Part shown: piece after piece, positions 16,907 through 24,422 of the stretch | Layout: each line of letters starts with the position of its first letter | Numbering within the stretch: the first letter of the stretch is position 1 | Source: Pedobacter sp. ISL-64 | GTDB lineage: Bacteria > Bacteroidota > Bacteroidia > Sphingobacteriales > Sphingobacteriaceae | Reading direction: 5' to 3' | DNA: 64,000 nucleotides | Assembly: GCF_018613605.1 (NCBI RefSeq) | Contig: NZ_JAGGPU010000021.1 | Location: forward strand, 1-64,000 | Made by a program: the position numbers and the translations under genes | The notes under the pieces: model-generated | Database searches by the model: none | Told to the model about the DNA's origin: nothing | Seen by the model: only the letters and a program-made list of their open reading frames with translations

Positions 16907-18103
16907 TTATATTCTAACAGGAATATTGTTTCTTTTTAGTTCTTGTTTTAAATCAGGTATCAAAATTTCGCCATAATGAAATACCGAAGCTGCCAGTGCG
17001 GCATCAACATTGGCCTTTTGAAAAACCTCAGTAAAATGCGCCATACTACCCGCTCCGCCTGATGCTATAATCGGGATATTAATCATTTGGTTTACTTTAC
17101 TGAGCAACCCACAATCAAAACCTGCTTTGGTGCCATCGTGGTCCATCGAAGTTAATAAAATCTCTCCCGCACCTAAATCTTCGGCCTGTTTAATCCAGTT
17201 TTCGGTTTCCAGTTCGGTAATTAGTCTTCCTCCATTTAAGTGGACCATATTTTTACCGTTTACATATTTGGTGTCGACTGCCAAAACCACAAACTGCACC
17301 CCAAAGGTTTTAGCCAGGTCTTCAATTAGCTTTGGATTTCGGACAGCTGCAGAATTGATACTGATTTTATCTGCACCTGCATTTAATAATGCTTCGGCAT
17401 CAGCAATTTCTGTTATTCCCCCGCCAATGGTAAAAGGAATATTTAATTGACGAGCAACCGATTTAACCATTTCAATCATCGTTTTACGACGCTCGTGAGT
17501 AGCCGTAATATCCAGGAAAACCAATTCGTCGGCACCTTGTTGTGCGTATTGGGCGGCCAGTTCAACAGGGTCACCCGCATCACGTAAATCAACAAAGTTT
17601 ACACCTTTTACCGTACGGCCGTCTTTAACGTCTAAACAAGGGATTATTCTTTTACTTAGCCCCCCGCCCCCTAAAGGGGGAGATGCAAATTGCTTAGCTT
17701 GTATGGTTTCTTTTATTTTTTTCAAAACTGAGTCTAAATTATTGTAAAGGTCAGCGTTTTTAAATCTAATTACCTTAATCCCAAATTCTTCGATAGCTTT
17801 TTGTCTTTCAATATCGTTATTCATAACCTCTGGTAGATCATGAATACTTCCATCTAATTCGATTATTAATTTCGCTTCATGACAGTAAAAATCAGCTATA
17901 AAGTATGAAATTGGGTGTTGTCTTCTAAATTTAACACCTAGTTGCTTGTTACTGATTACTTGCCACAGTAAATTTTCTGCTTCAGTGACATTGTTTCTTA
18001 AGCGTTTCGCATTCTCAAAAATTATATTTGATGCACCATAAAACATATTGGGTTCATTGACGTGTAAAAAATCAAAATCATCCTCATTTATTTTATAGGT
18101 CAT
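16907..18103 (-). CDS. hisF: DUF559 nuclease-like domain fused to HisF (imidazole glycerol phosphate synthase cyclase subunit)
   Basis: A single 398-codon frame. Residues 1-139 are a DUF559 (Vsr-like) endonuclease domain: 'VTEAENLLWQVISNKQLGVK', then RRQHP, and the D...E-x-D core (D71, E82, D84) in 'FIADFYC...KLIIELDG'. Residues about 140-149 (ASPPLGGGGL) are encoded by the GC-rich end of a mobile element. From L149 on is complete HisF: LSKRIIPCLDVKDGRTVKG with catalytic D158 (HisF D11), then VVLAVDTKY, and phosphate loops. HisF makes IGP and AICAR with HisH. No ATG, GTG or TTG suitable as a HisF start is visible at the junction, so it is read only as a fusion. Confidence 0.92.
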   Translation of the reverse strand: MTYKINEDDFDFLHVNEPNMFYGASNIIFENAKRLRNNVTEAENLLWQVISNKQLGVKFRRQHPISYFIADFYCHEAKLIIELDGSIHDLPEVMNNDIERQKAIEEFGIKVIRFKNADLYNNLDSVLKKIKETIQAKQFASPPLGGGGLSKRIIPCLDVKDGRTVKGVNFVDLRDAGDPVELAAQYAQQGADELVFLDITATHERRKTMIEMVKSVARQLNIPFTIGGGITEIADAEALLNAGADKISINSAAVRNPKLIEDLAKTFGVQFVVLAVDTKYVNGKNMVHLNGGRLITELETENWIKQAEDLGAGEILLTSMDHDGTKAGFDCGLLSKVNQMINIPIIASGGAGSMAHFTEVFQKANVDAALAASVFHYGEILIPDLKQELKRNNIPVRI

Positions 18104-18149
18104 TTTTAACTATGCTATTAACTCCCCCTTTAGGGGGCTGGGGGGTTAG
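17656..18149. mobile_element. DUF559-bearing element with GC-rich terminal inverted repeats
   Basis: The left end (17656-17682) reads TTAG-C6-G-C5-TAAA-G5-AG. The right end (18122-18149), read on the other strand, is CTAA-C6-AG-C5-TAAA-G5-AG. They are inverted copies with one indel and two mismatches, each with an internal C5-TAAA-G5 hairpin, and together they enclose the DUF559 ORF. The element of about 494 bp starts at the hisA stop codon (18146-18148 is part of the right end) and ends at the second codon of hisF. A 3-base TTA on both sides could be a target duplication. There is no transposase, so movement would need the DUF559 protein itself or trans factors. Confidence 0.8.
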
Positions 18150-18895
18150 ATACTGGACAAGGCTTTCAAATTCCACTCTTTAATTTCTTCGATGGTAATG
18201 CGGTCTTCGTAAATCGCTTTTCCAACCACCACACTTCTAATTGGATATTTAGCCAGATCATAAATATCCTGCATCGAACTTACACCACCTGAAGCAATCA
18301 GTTTGATCATAGGAGAGTGTTCAAGCAGTTTTTGGTATAAATCGACCGCTGCGCCACCCAATTTTCCATCCTTACTGATATCGGTACATAAGAAACGGAA
18401 AAACCCCAGTGAAAGACATTTGTCAACGTAGTCCATCAGTTTAATCGGCGAGCTTTCCATCCAGCCCGAATATTTGATTACTTCATCTAAAACATCAATT
18501 GCAATTACTATGCGGTTAGCGTAATCGTCTTTTTTAGCAAAAGCTTCGCTTAATTGAGGTAAGAAATCAGGGTTGGTAATGGCCTGTGTACCTACAATTA
18601 CACGATGAATGCCGGCATCAAGCAAATTGGTCACCTGCTCAATGGTTCTGATGCCACCACCGTACTGCACTTTCATTTCGGTTTTTTTGATGATCTCGAA
18701 AAGTGCTTTTTGATTGCCAAAATCGCCTTTGGCTCCATTTAAATCAATAATATGGATGAAATCTGTACCATTTGAACGGTATTTTTCTATCATTTCGGGG
18801 ATTGAAACATCATATTCCGTTTTTTGGTTGTAATCGCCTTCACGAAGACGGACAACTTTTCCATCCAAAATATCAATAGCAGGTATTATGTACAT
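18146..18895 (-). CDS. hisA: HisA, ProFAR isomerase
   Basis: A 249-residue (beta/alpha)8 isomerase converting ProFAR to PRFAR. Seen: 'IIPAIDILDGKVVRLREGDY' with catalytic D8, 'VQYGGGIRTIEQV' and 'GTQAITNPDFL' in the first half, catalytic D130-type residue in 'LCTDISKDG', and 'LIASGGVSSMQDI' near the end. The start is one base after the hisH stop, so translation is coupled. The stop codon TAA lies inside the inverted repeat of the DUF559 element. Confidence 0.97.
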   Translation of the reverse strand: MYIIPAIDILDGKVVRLREGDYNQKTEYDVSIPEMIEKYRSNGTDFIHIIDLNGAKGDFGNQKALFEIIKKTEMKVQYGGGIRTIEQVTNLLDAGIHRVIVGTQAITNPDFLPQLSEAFAKKDDYANRIVIAIDVLDEVIKYSGWMESSPIKLMDYVDKCLSLGFFRFLCTDISKDGKLGGAAVDLYQKLLEHSPMIKLIASGGVSSMQDIYDLAKYPIRSVVVGKAIYEDRITIEEIKEWNLKALSSI

Positions 18896-18896
18896 T

Positions 18897-19490
18897 TTAT
18901 AAGCTTAAGTTTGAAAAATTTTTTAATACTAGTTCGCCGGCTTTGCCCGATTTTTCGGGGTGAAATTGAACGCCGTAAAAATTATCTTTTTGCACTGCTG
19001 CCGAAAACTTTAAACCATAATCAGCAGATGCGATGTCAAAAGTAGGGTTATATTCAATAAAGTACGAATGCACAAAGTAAAATTGTGTATTATCTTCAAC
19101 ACCTTCAAATAGTGAATTGTTTTTTGGGTTCACTGCATTCCAACCCATATGTGGTATTTTGATATTCAGCGACTTATCGAATTTTTTTGTTTTAACCGGA
19201 ACAATATCCAATAGTGCAGCATCACCCTCTTCTGAGTGTTCGGTAATGAGCTGCATGCCCACACAAATCCCGAGGACTGGTTTTGTTAGTTTTTTAATCG
19301 CCTCAACCAAACCCGTTCCTTTTAGTTTTTCCATGGCAGCACCGGCGTGGCCAACGCCAGGGATGATGATGTGACTATATTTTTCGAGATCATTTTCAGT
19401 ATTTACCATACCATAGGTTACGTTTAAACGATCTAAAGCTGCGGTAAGGGAGAAGATGTTGCCTGCTCCGTAATTTATAATTCCAACCAT
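18897..19490 (-). CDS. hisH: HisH, IGP synthase glutamine amidotransferase subunit
   Basis: A 197-residue class I glutamine amidotransferase. Catalytic C76 lies in GICVGMQ, and the His-Glu pair is in GVQFHPEKSG near the C-terminus. It releases ammonia from glutamine and passes it through the HisF barrel. In known structures HisH docks on the N-terminal face of HisF, the side where this genome adds a nuclease domain. A gap of 193 bases separates it from hisB. Confidence 0.96.
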   Translation of the reverse strand: MVGIINYGAGNIFSLTAALDRLNVTYGMVNTENDLEKYSHIIIPGVGHAGAAMEKLKGTGLVEAIKKLTKPVLGICVGMQLITEHSEEGDAALLDIVPVKTKKFDKSLNIKIPHMGWNAVNPKNNSLFEGVEDNTQFYFVHSYFIEYNPTFDIASADYGLKFSAAVQKDNFYGVQFHPEKSGKAGELVLKNFSNLSL

Positions 19491-19683
19491 AATTTTATAT
19501 TTCAGATTCTTTATTTATAAGGTTTGAAAATGAATATCAGTTTTTCATGGGTACTGAAGTCCCGCTATCGCTTATAGCCCTTTCCCGATGAAGAATCGGG
19601 ATGCGGGCTATTCCGCTCTATCGGGTTTATTAACAGCGGATTGGCGTCAAACCCCTCCGCCTTAGACCTTTCAACCCTCCGCC
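19491..19683. repeat. Repeat-containing spacer inside the his operon
   Basis: The 193-base hisB-hisH gap holds CCCGAT...ATCGGG-type short inverted repeats around 19586-19630. It also holds the degenerate string CCTCCGCCTTAGACCTTTCA, repeated as CCCTCCGCCTTACAAC up to the hisB stop. No gene is seen. Confidence 0.5.
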
Positions 19684-20817
19684 TTACAACATACCCTTTG
19701 TGCTCGGCAATACCATTTTCTCGGCATCGCGCTTAATTGCCATTTTGATTGCTTTGGCGAATGCTTTAAAAATAGCCTCAATTTTATGGTGTTCGTTATC
19801 GCCTTCTGCTTTTACGTTTAAATTGCATTTTGCAGCATCGCTAAACGATTTAAAGAAGTGATAAAACATCTCTGTAGGCATATCGCCCACTTTTTCACGT
19901 TTAAATTCAGCATCCCAAACAATCCAGTTCCTTCCTCCAAAATCAATGGCCACCTGTGCCAGGCAATCATCCATTGGTAAGCAAAAACCATACCTTTCGA
20001 TGCCTAATTTGTTGCCTAAACCTTTGGCAAAGGCTTCTCCAAGCGCAATACCAGTATCTTCTATCGTGTGGTGTTCATCAATATGTAAATCGCCTTTTGC
20101 AATTACTTCCAGATCTACACTTCCATGTCTGGCAATCTGATCAAGCATATGATCGAAAAAGTTTAAACCGGTTTCAATCTTGGCCTTTCCTATTCCATCC
20201 AGATCAAGGTTAATGGTGATATCGGTTTCATTGGTTTTGCGTTCGTGGTGAATTTTTCTGCTTCCTGCTTTTAACAGGTTGTAGATATCTTCCCACTTCT
20301 TGGTTTCTAAAATAATAATATCTAAAAGCGTTTCGTGTTTATCCAAAGCTTCGGTAGAGCCCAATGCATCATTCTGACGAAGAAAGATGGCTTTAGCACC
20401 TAAATTTTTAGCTAAAACAACATCATTCAAGCGATCGCCGATAACATAGGAATTTTTGAGGTCGTAATCTTCGCTGAAATATTTAGTTAATAAAGCTGTT
20501 CCTGGTTTGCGGGTAGGGGCATTGTCTTTCGCAAAAGTCCTGTCGATAATAATCTCACTAAAATGAACGCCCTCACCTTCAAAAGTATCCAGCATAAAAT
20601 TATGAATCGGCCAGAAATTTTCTTCAGGATTAGACAATGTTCCCAATCCATCCTGGTTGGTCACCATTACCAGTTCGTAATCCAGTTCGGCAACAATTTT
20701 AGATAAATAATATAATGAGCGTGGATAAAATTTAAGCTTTGCAAAACTATCTACCTGTTCATCATCAGGCTCGATATTTAATGTCCCATCACGGTCTATA
20801 AACAATACTTTTTTCAT
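19684..20817 (-). CDS. hisB: HisB, bifunctional histidinol-phosphatase / imidazoleglycerol-phosphate dehydratase
   Basis: A 377-residue two-domain enzyme for histidine steps 7 and 9. The N-terminal HAD phosphatase (about 1-165) has FIDRDGTLN (nucleophile D7, D9) and 'YVIGDRLNDVVLAKNLGAKAI'. The dehydratase domain (about 190-377) has 'GLNFFDHMLDQIARH', 'DEHHTIEDTGIALGEA' and the second HxxE/HH metal site (EGDNEHHKIEAIFKA). The start is one base from the hisC stop. Confidence 0.97.
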   Translation of the reverse strand: MKKVLFIDRDGTLNIEPDDEQVDSFAKLKFYPRSLYYLSKIVAELDYELVMVTNQDGLGTLSNPEENFWPIHNFMLDTFEGEGVHFSEIIIDRTFAKDNAPTRKPGTALLTKYFSEDYDLKNSYVIGDRLNDVVLAKNLGAKAIFLRQNDALGSTEALDKHETLLDIIILETKKWEDIYNLLKAGSRKIHHERKTNETDITINLDLDGIGKAKIETGLNFFDHMLDQIARHGSVDLEVIAKGDLHIDEHHTIEDTGIALGEAFAKGLGNKLGIERYGFCLPMDDCLAQVAIDFGGRNWIVWDAEFKREKVGDMPTEMFYHFFKSFSDAAKCNLNVKAEGDNEHHKIEAIFKAFAKAIKMAIKRDAEKMVLPSTKGML

Positions 20818-20818
20818 C

Positions 20819-21859
20819 TTAAAAATTTTCTAGAACAGTTAATAGTTTGTCGTTTTCTTCTTTTGTACCTACTGTAATCCTTAAACATCCTTCGCATAAA
20901 GTTACTTTAGAACGGTCGCGGACAATGATGCCCTGATCTACCAAAGTATCGTAGATTTTTAAGGCATCGGTAACTTCCGTCAGGATAAAATTAGCATCAG
21001 AAGGATAGACTTTTTTAACAATATTTAATGCATTTAATGCCATGCTTAAACGGTCTCTTTCTGCCACAGATTCTTTAATCCAATCGTTCACCTGGGCGAT
21101 GTTTTTTAGCGCTTCAAAAGCTAAATCCTGCGTGGCCTGATTGATGTTGTAAGGTGGTTTAATTTTGTTCAGAACATCGATCACTTTTGTCGAAGAAAAA
21201 GCCATGCCTAAACGCAATGCGGCAAGCCCCCAAGCTTTCGAAAAAGTTTGCAAAACCACCAGGTTTCCGTATTCGGTTAGCTCTTGAATAAAGGTCTTCT
21301 GACGGGCGTAATTAATGTACGCTTCATCAACCACAACGATGCCATTAAAGTTGGCTAAAATTGTTTCAATATCTTCGCGATTTATCGAATTTCCAGTCGG
21401 ATTATTTGGCGAACAAATGAAGATTAATTTTGTGTTTTTATCGATCGTTTCTGCGATCTTTTCCATATCCAATTGGAAGTTTGGAAGCAGGTTAACTTTG
21501 CGTATTTCTACATCGTTTATGTTGGCCGAAACCTCGTACATTCCATAGGTTGGTGGCAGCACAATTACGTTGTCTTTTCCAGGATTACAAAAAGCACGGA
21601 ACAATAAATCTATCGCCTCGTCGCTGCCGTTGCCTAAAAAAGTATTCTCGATTGGCACACCTTTTATTTTGCTGATTGCATCTTTCAGATCAAGCTGCAA
21701 TGGATCAGGATAACGGTTGTAATTTGCCGGAAGTGGCGAACCATAACTGTTTTCATTCGCATCTAAAAAAACTGATGCCTGACCTTTAAATTCATCCCTA
21801 GCGGTAGAGTAGGGACGAAGGTTTTTTATATTTTCTCTTACTAAATCGTTAATGTCCAT
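20819..21859 (-). CDS. hisC: HisC, histidinol-phosphate aminotransferase
   Basis: A 346-residue fold type I PLP enzyme using glutamate and imidazole acetol phosphate. Seen: 'DANENSYGSPLP' near the start, 'LGNGSDEAIDLLFRAF', 'FICSPNNPTGN', 'VVVDEAYINYA' and the PLP lysine in TFSKAWGLAALRLG. The ATG at 21859 (MDINDLVRENIKNLRPY) is preferred. The frame extends to 21913, overlapping the hisD stop, which would add 18 residues of unusual sequence. Confidence 0.96.
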   Translation of the reverse strand: MDINDLVRENIKNLRPYSTARDEFKGQASVFLDANENSYGSPLPANYNRYPDPLQLDLKDAISKIKGVPIENTFLGNGSDEAIDLLFRAFCNPGKDNVIVLPPTYGMYEVSANINDVEIRKVNLLPNFQLDMEKIAETIDKNTKLIFICSPNNPTGNSINREDIETILANFNGIVVVDEAYINYARQKTFIQELTEYGNLVVLQTFSKAWGLAALRLGMAFSSTKVIDVLNKIKPPYNINQATQDLAFEALKNIAQVNDWIKESVAERDRLSMALNALNIVKKVYPSDANFILTEVTDALKIYDTLVDQGIIVRDRSKVTLCEGCLRITVGTKEENDKLLTVLENF

Positions 21860-21909
21860 TTTAATGGTTTGTTGGTTTCCTTCGGTTTGATTACACAGAT
21901 TAGGTGATT

Positions 21910-23247
21910 TCACCGATTGTTAGTTCTTATTTTATGCTCTGCTATCTTTGGACTTCCGACCTCGGACTCAAAGTTCAATCTAATACTCACCGCATTCTTG
22001 TGCGCGTGTAACCCTTCTGCTTCTGCAAGTATTTCAACCGTATTGCCAATGTTGCTCAACCCTTCGTGGGATAAATGCTGGAAAGTGATTTTTTTCAGAA
22101 AAGCATCTGTTGAAACGCCCGAATAAGCCTTAGCAAAACCACTGGTTGGTAAAGTATGATTGGTTCCAGAGGCATAATCGCCAACACTTTCTGGTGTAAA
22201 GTTGCCTAAAAACACCGATCCAGCGTTGATAATCGATGGAATAAGGCTTTGGAAATGTTCGGTAGTCAATATTAGGTGTTCTGGTGCATATTCATTTGAA
22301 AATTGCATCGCCTCATCCAGGTTTTCAGCAAAAACTGCATAAGAATTGGCTATTGCTTTTGCTGCAATGTCCTTCCGTGGGAGGATATTGAGCTGATTTT
22401 CAATTTCTTTTAACGTATCAGCAATGATCTGATTTGAAGTAGCCACTAAAATAGCCTGACTATCAGTTCCATGTTCCGCCTGTGCGAGTAGATCTGCAGC
22501 AATAAATGACGGATTGGCAGTCTCATCAGCAATAACCAATACCTCTGATGGTCCTGCAGGCATATCAATGGCTACTTTGTTTTGAACCATTGTTTTTGCC
22601 GTAGTTACATAACGGTTACCTGGACCAAAAATCTTATATACCTGTGGTACACTTTCCGTTCCGAAAGCCATTGCTGCAACAGCTTGTGCGCCCCCAATCA
22701 GGAATACTTTTTCGATGCCCAGAAGCACCGCACAGTAGGCCAGATAACAATTAGTTCTGCCATCACTTTGCGGGGGAGAACACACCACAATTTCTTTACA
22801 GCCTGCGATGATCGCGGGAGTGGCAAGCATTAAAAAAGTACTCGGTAAAACGGCTGTTCCTCCTGGGATATAAAGTCCCACTTTTTCAATTGCCCTCGAT
22901 TCGCGCCAGCACACAACGCCTGGCATCGTTTCGATTTTATCTTCAGTTTTTAACTGCGACTGGTGAAAAGTTTTGATGTTTTGGTAAGCTGTATCAATCG
23001 CCTTTTTTGCTTCTGCGGGAATGGTAGATGCAATCGCTTTTAATTCTTCAGTATCCAAAAACAGTTTCTCTAAATCAACTTTATCAAATGCTTTTGCAAA
23101 GTTAAAAAGTGCTTGGTCGCCATCTTTTTTTACGGTGCTGATGATGTCGGTCACCCGTTCTTCAACCAGTTTATCGTCTTCAATCTGCCTCGAACAAAGT
23201 TCTTCAATTTTTGATTTAGATAAATCTGTATAATTGTAGATTTTCAA
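21910..23247 (-). CDS. hisD: HisD, histidinol dehydrogenase
   Basis: A 445-residue NAD- and zinc-dependent enzyme for the last two steps, L-histidinol to L-histidine. Seen: 'LYIPGGTAVLPSTFLMLATPA', 'IGGAQAVAAMAFG', 'GPGNRYVTTAK', 'DMPAGPSEVLVIAD', zinc/catalytic 'AQAEHGTDSQ' and 'NEYAPEHLIL', and C-terminal 'SGTNHTLPT'. The tail after 'AVSIRL' is longer than usual and Asn/Lys-rich (ending KIRTNNR), possibly a recent frame extension over intergenic sequence. Confidence 0.97.
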   Translation of the reverse strand: MKIYNYTDLSKSKIEELCSRQIEDDKLVEERVTDIISTVKKDGDQALFNFAKAFDKVDLEKLFLDTEELKAIASTIPAEAKKAIDTAYQNIKTFHQSQLKTEDKIETMPGVVCWRESRAIEKVGLYIPGGTAVLPSTFLMLATPAIIAGCKEIVVCSPPQSDGRTNCYLAYCAVLLGIEKVFLIGGAQAVAAMAFGTESVPQVYKIFGPGNRYVTTAKTMVQNKVAIDMPAGPSEVLVIADETANPSFIAADLLAQAEHGTDSQAILVATSNQIIADTLKEIENQLNILPRKDIAAKAIANSYAVFAENLDEAMQFSNEYAPEHLILTTEHFQSLIPSIINAGSVFLGNFTPESVGDYASGTNHTLPTSGFAKAYSGVSTDAFLKKITFQHLSHEGLSNIGNTVEILAEAEGLHAHKNAVSIRLNFESEVGSPKIAEHKIRTNNR

Positions 23248-23296
23248 TGTTTTATAATTTTAAATTAACTAATAGTTAATGTGAATTTAAACGATT

Positions 23297-24148
23297 TTAC
23301 TTGATTATTTTCTCGATTGGCATTACCAAAATACCTTCAGCACCTGCTGCTTTTAAACTATTTATTTTATCCCAGAAATCTTCCTCGGCAATTACAGAGT
23401 GAACAGCCACCCAGTTCGGTTCGAAGAGTGGAACTACTGTTGGACTTTTAACACCCGGCAATAAATCGACTACTTTTTGAAGGTTATCTTTTGATACATT
23501 TAGTACCACGTATTTATTAGATTTTGCGCTAAGTACAGAGCGGATGCGTTGAAGCAATTCTGCAACTTCAGGATTATCAGCTATTGATTTATTTCCGATT
23601 AAAACGGCTTCCGATTGCATCACATCAGCGAAAGGTTTTAGTCCATTGCTTTTTAGTGTTCCACCTGTTGATACGATATCAAAAATAGCATCACTTAAGC
23701 CTAAGCCCGGACCAATTTCTACCGATCCTGAAATGGTTCTGATATCAGATTTTATGCCTTTTTCCTGTAAGAATTTTTCGAGGATTACCGGGTAAGAAGT
23801 AGCAATCGCTTTGCCATTTAACTCTTCCAGTTTTTGGATATTACTGGTGGCCTGAACAGCGATTTTTAAGGTGCATTTTCCGAAGCCTAATTTTTGTAGA
23901 TAATCTACTTCGGCTTTGGTTTCTACAATTACGTTTTCTCCAACTATACCTAAATCTGCAATGCCATCCTGTACATATTCAGGAATATCATCATCCCGGA
24001 GGAAAAGAATTTCTAAAGGAAAATTGGTAACGGTTGAGATGAGTGAGCTTTTGTAGTTTTCGAAAGATAAACCACAGTTTTTAAGTATTTCTACAGATTT
24101 TTCGTTTAACCTACCCGACTTCTGGATAGCGATTTTAAGTGTTTTCAA
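23297..24148 (-). CDS. hisG: HisG, ATP phosphoribosyltransferase (long form)
   Basis: A 283-residue enzyme for the committed step, ATP plus PRPP. Seen: 'LKIAIQKSGRLNEKSVEIL' at the start, 'DIPEYVQDGIADLGIVGENV', and the PRPP loop region 'DAIFDIVSTGGTLKSNGLK'. The C-terminal ACT-like regulatory domain (about 215-283, 'PGVKSPTVVPLFEPNWVAVHSVIAEEDFWD') makes it the long form, normally inhibited by histidine without HisZ. The start codon is TTG at 24148-24146; no in-frame ATG gives the conserved N-terminus. It is the first structural gene, behind an attenuator. Confidence 0.96.
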   Translation of the reverse strand: MKTLKIAIQKSGRLNEKSVEILKNCGLSFENYKSSLISTVTNFPLEILFLRDDDIPEYVQDGIADLGIVGENVIVETKAEVDYLQKLGFGKCTLKIAVQATSNIQKLEELNGKAIATSYPVILEKFLQEKGIKSDIRTISGSVEIGPGLGLSDAIFDIVSTGGTLKSNGLKPFADVMQSEAVLIGNKSIADNPEVAELLQRIRSVLSAKSNKYVVLNVSKDNLQKVVDLLPGVKSPTVVPLFEPNWVAVHSVIAEEDFWDKINSLKAAGAEGILVMPIEKIIK

Positions 24149-24185
24149 AGTATTGAATATAGAGTGAACAAGAAATTATTTACGG

Positions 24186-24208
24186 AAAAAAGTTTTGAAG
24201 TACAAAAC
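24186..24208 (-). terminator. his attenuator terminator hairpin
   Basis: Read on the minus strand, GTTTTG (24208-24203), loop TACTT, CAAAAC (24197-24192), followed by six T (24191-24186). It lies 16 bases after the leader peptide stop and 37 bases before the hisG start. The stem is short and AU-rich, so termination may be partial. Confidence 0.6.
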
Positions 24209-24219
24209 AAACATATCAT

Positions 24220-24235
24220 ATCGCCTATCGGCGAT
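24220..24235 (-). promoter_or_regulatory. Hairpin overlapping the end of the his leader peptide
   Basis: ATCGCC and GGCGAT form a 6-bp GC-rich stem with a 4-base loop. One arm covers the last His/Arg codons of the leader peptide. A ribosome stalled on the His codons would cover it, so it can couple histidine supply to downstream folding. Confidence 0.6.
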
Positions 24236-24272
24236 GGTGTAAATGTAAGTGATGGTTCAAAGTTAAATTCAT
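24225..24272 (-). CDS. his operon leader peptide
   Basis: A 15-codon ORF with ATG start and TAG stop, encoding MNLTLNHHLHLHHRR. Five of seven consecutive codons (7-13) are His, which is far outside chance. It lies between a good promoter and hisG, followed by a hairpin and a U-tailed terminator. This is the layout of ribosome-mediated attenuation: low His-tRNA stalls the ribosome and prevents termination. The arrangement is read from the sequence; the mechanism is by analogy with enteric his and other leader peptides. Confidence 0.85.
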   Translation of the reverse strand: MNLTLNHHLHLHHRR

Positions 24273-24282
24273 AAATTATTTC

Positions 24283-24318
24283 TGCCAGTATCAATGCTTT
24301 AGCTGATAAGCGCTGGCA
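24283..24318 (-). promoter_or_regulatory. 5' stem of the his leader RNA
   Basis: TGCCAG at 24283-24288 is complementary to CTGGCA at 24313-24318, at the very start of the predicted transcript. It may protect the 5' end or take part in alternative pairing of the attenuator. Confidence 0.4.
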
Positions 24319-24346
24319 AATATAGTGTTTGAAATGGTAAAACAAA
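24317..24346 (-). promoter_or_regulatory. his operon promoter
   Basis: On the minus strand TTTG at 24346-24343 and TATATTTG at 24324-24317 match the Bacteroidota -33 (TTTG) and -7 (TAnnTTTG) elements with an 18-base spacer. Transcription would start near 24310, about 38 bases before the leader peptide ATG. Confidence 0.75.
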
Positions 24347-24348
24347 AA

Positions 24349-24373
24349 ATAATGGCACTTAATTTGCCATTAT
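24349..24373. repeat. Stem-loop in the his/L,D-transpeptidase divergent region
   Basis: ATAATGGCA (24349-24357) pairs with TGCCATTAT (24365-24373), with a 7-base loop. It is just upstream of the his -33 element on one side and 50 bases before the TTG start of the divergent gene. A palindromic operator is possible. Confidence 0.45.
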
Positions 24374-24422
24374 GCTGTTTTTATTGTCAATAACCCTTAT
24401 TTTGTATTAAAATTTTACTCTT

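Noticed and set aside
17656..18149. Intein reading of the DUF559 insertion
   Set aside because: The nuclease is N-terminal to HisF, with no splicing motifs and no HisF residues upstream of it, so it is an insertion/fusion rather than an intein.
24145..24345. 66-codon minus-strand ORF overlapping the his leader
   Set aside because: It runs across the promoter, leader peptide and attenuator, and has no protein-like pattern; the 15-codon leader in another frame explains the region better.
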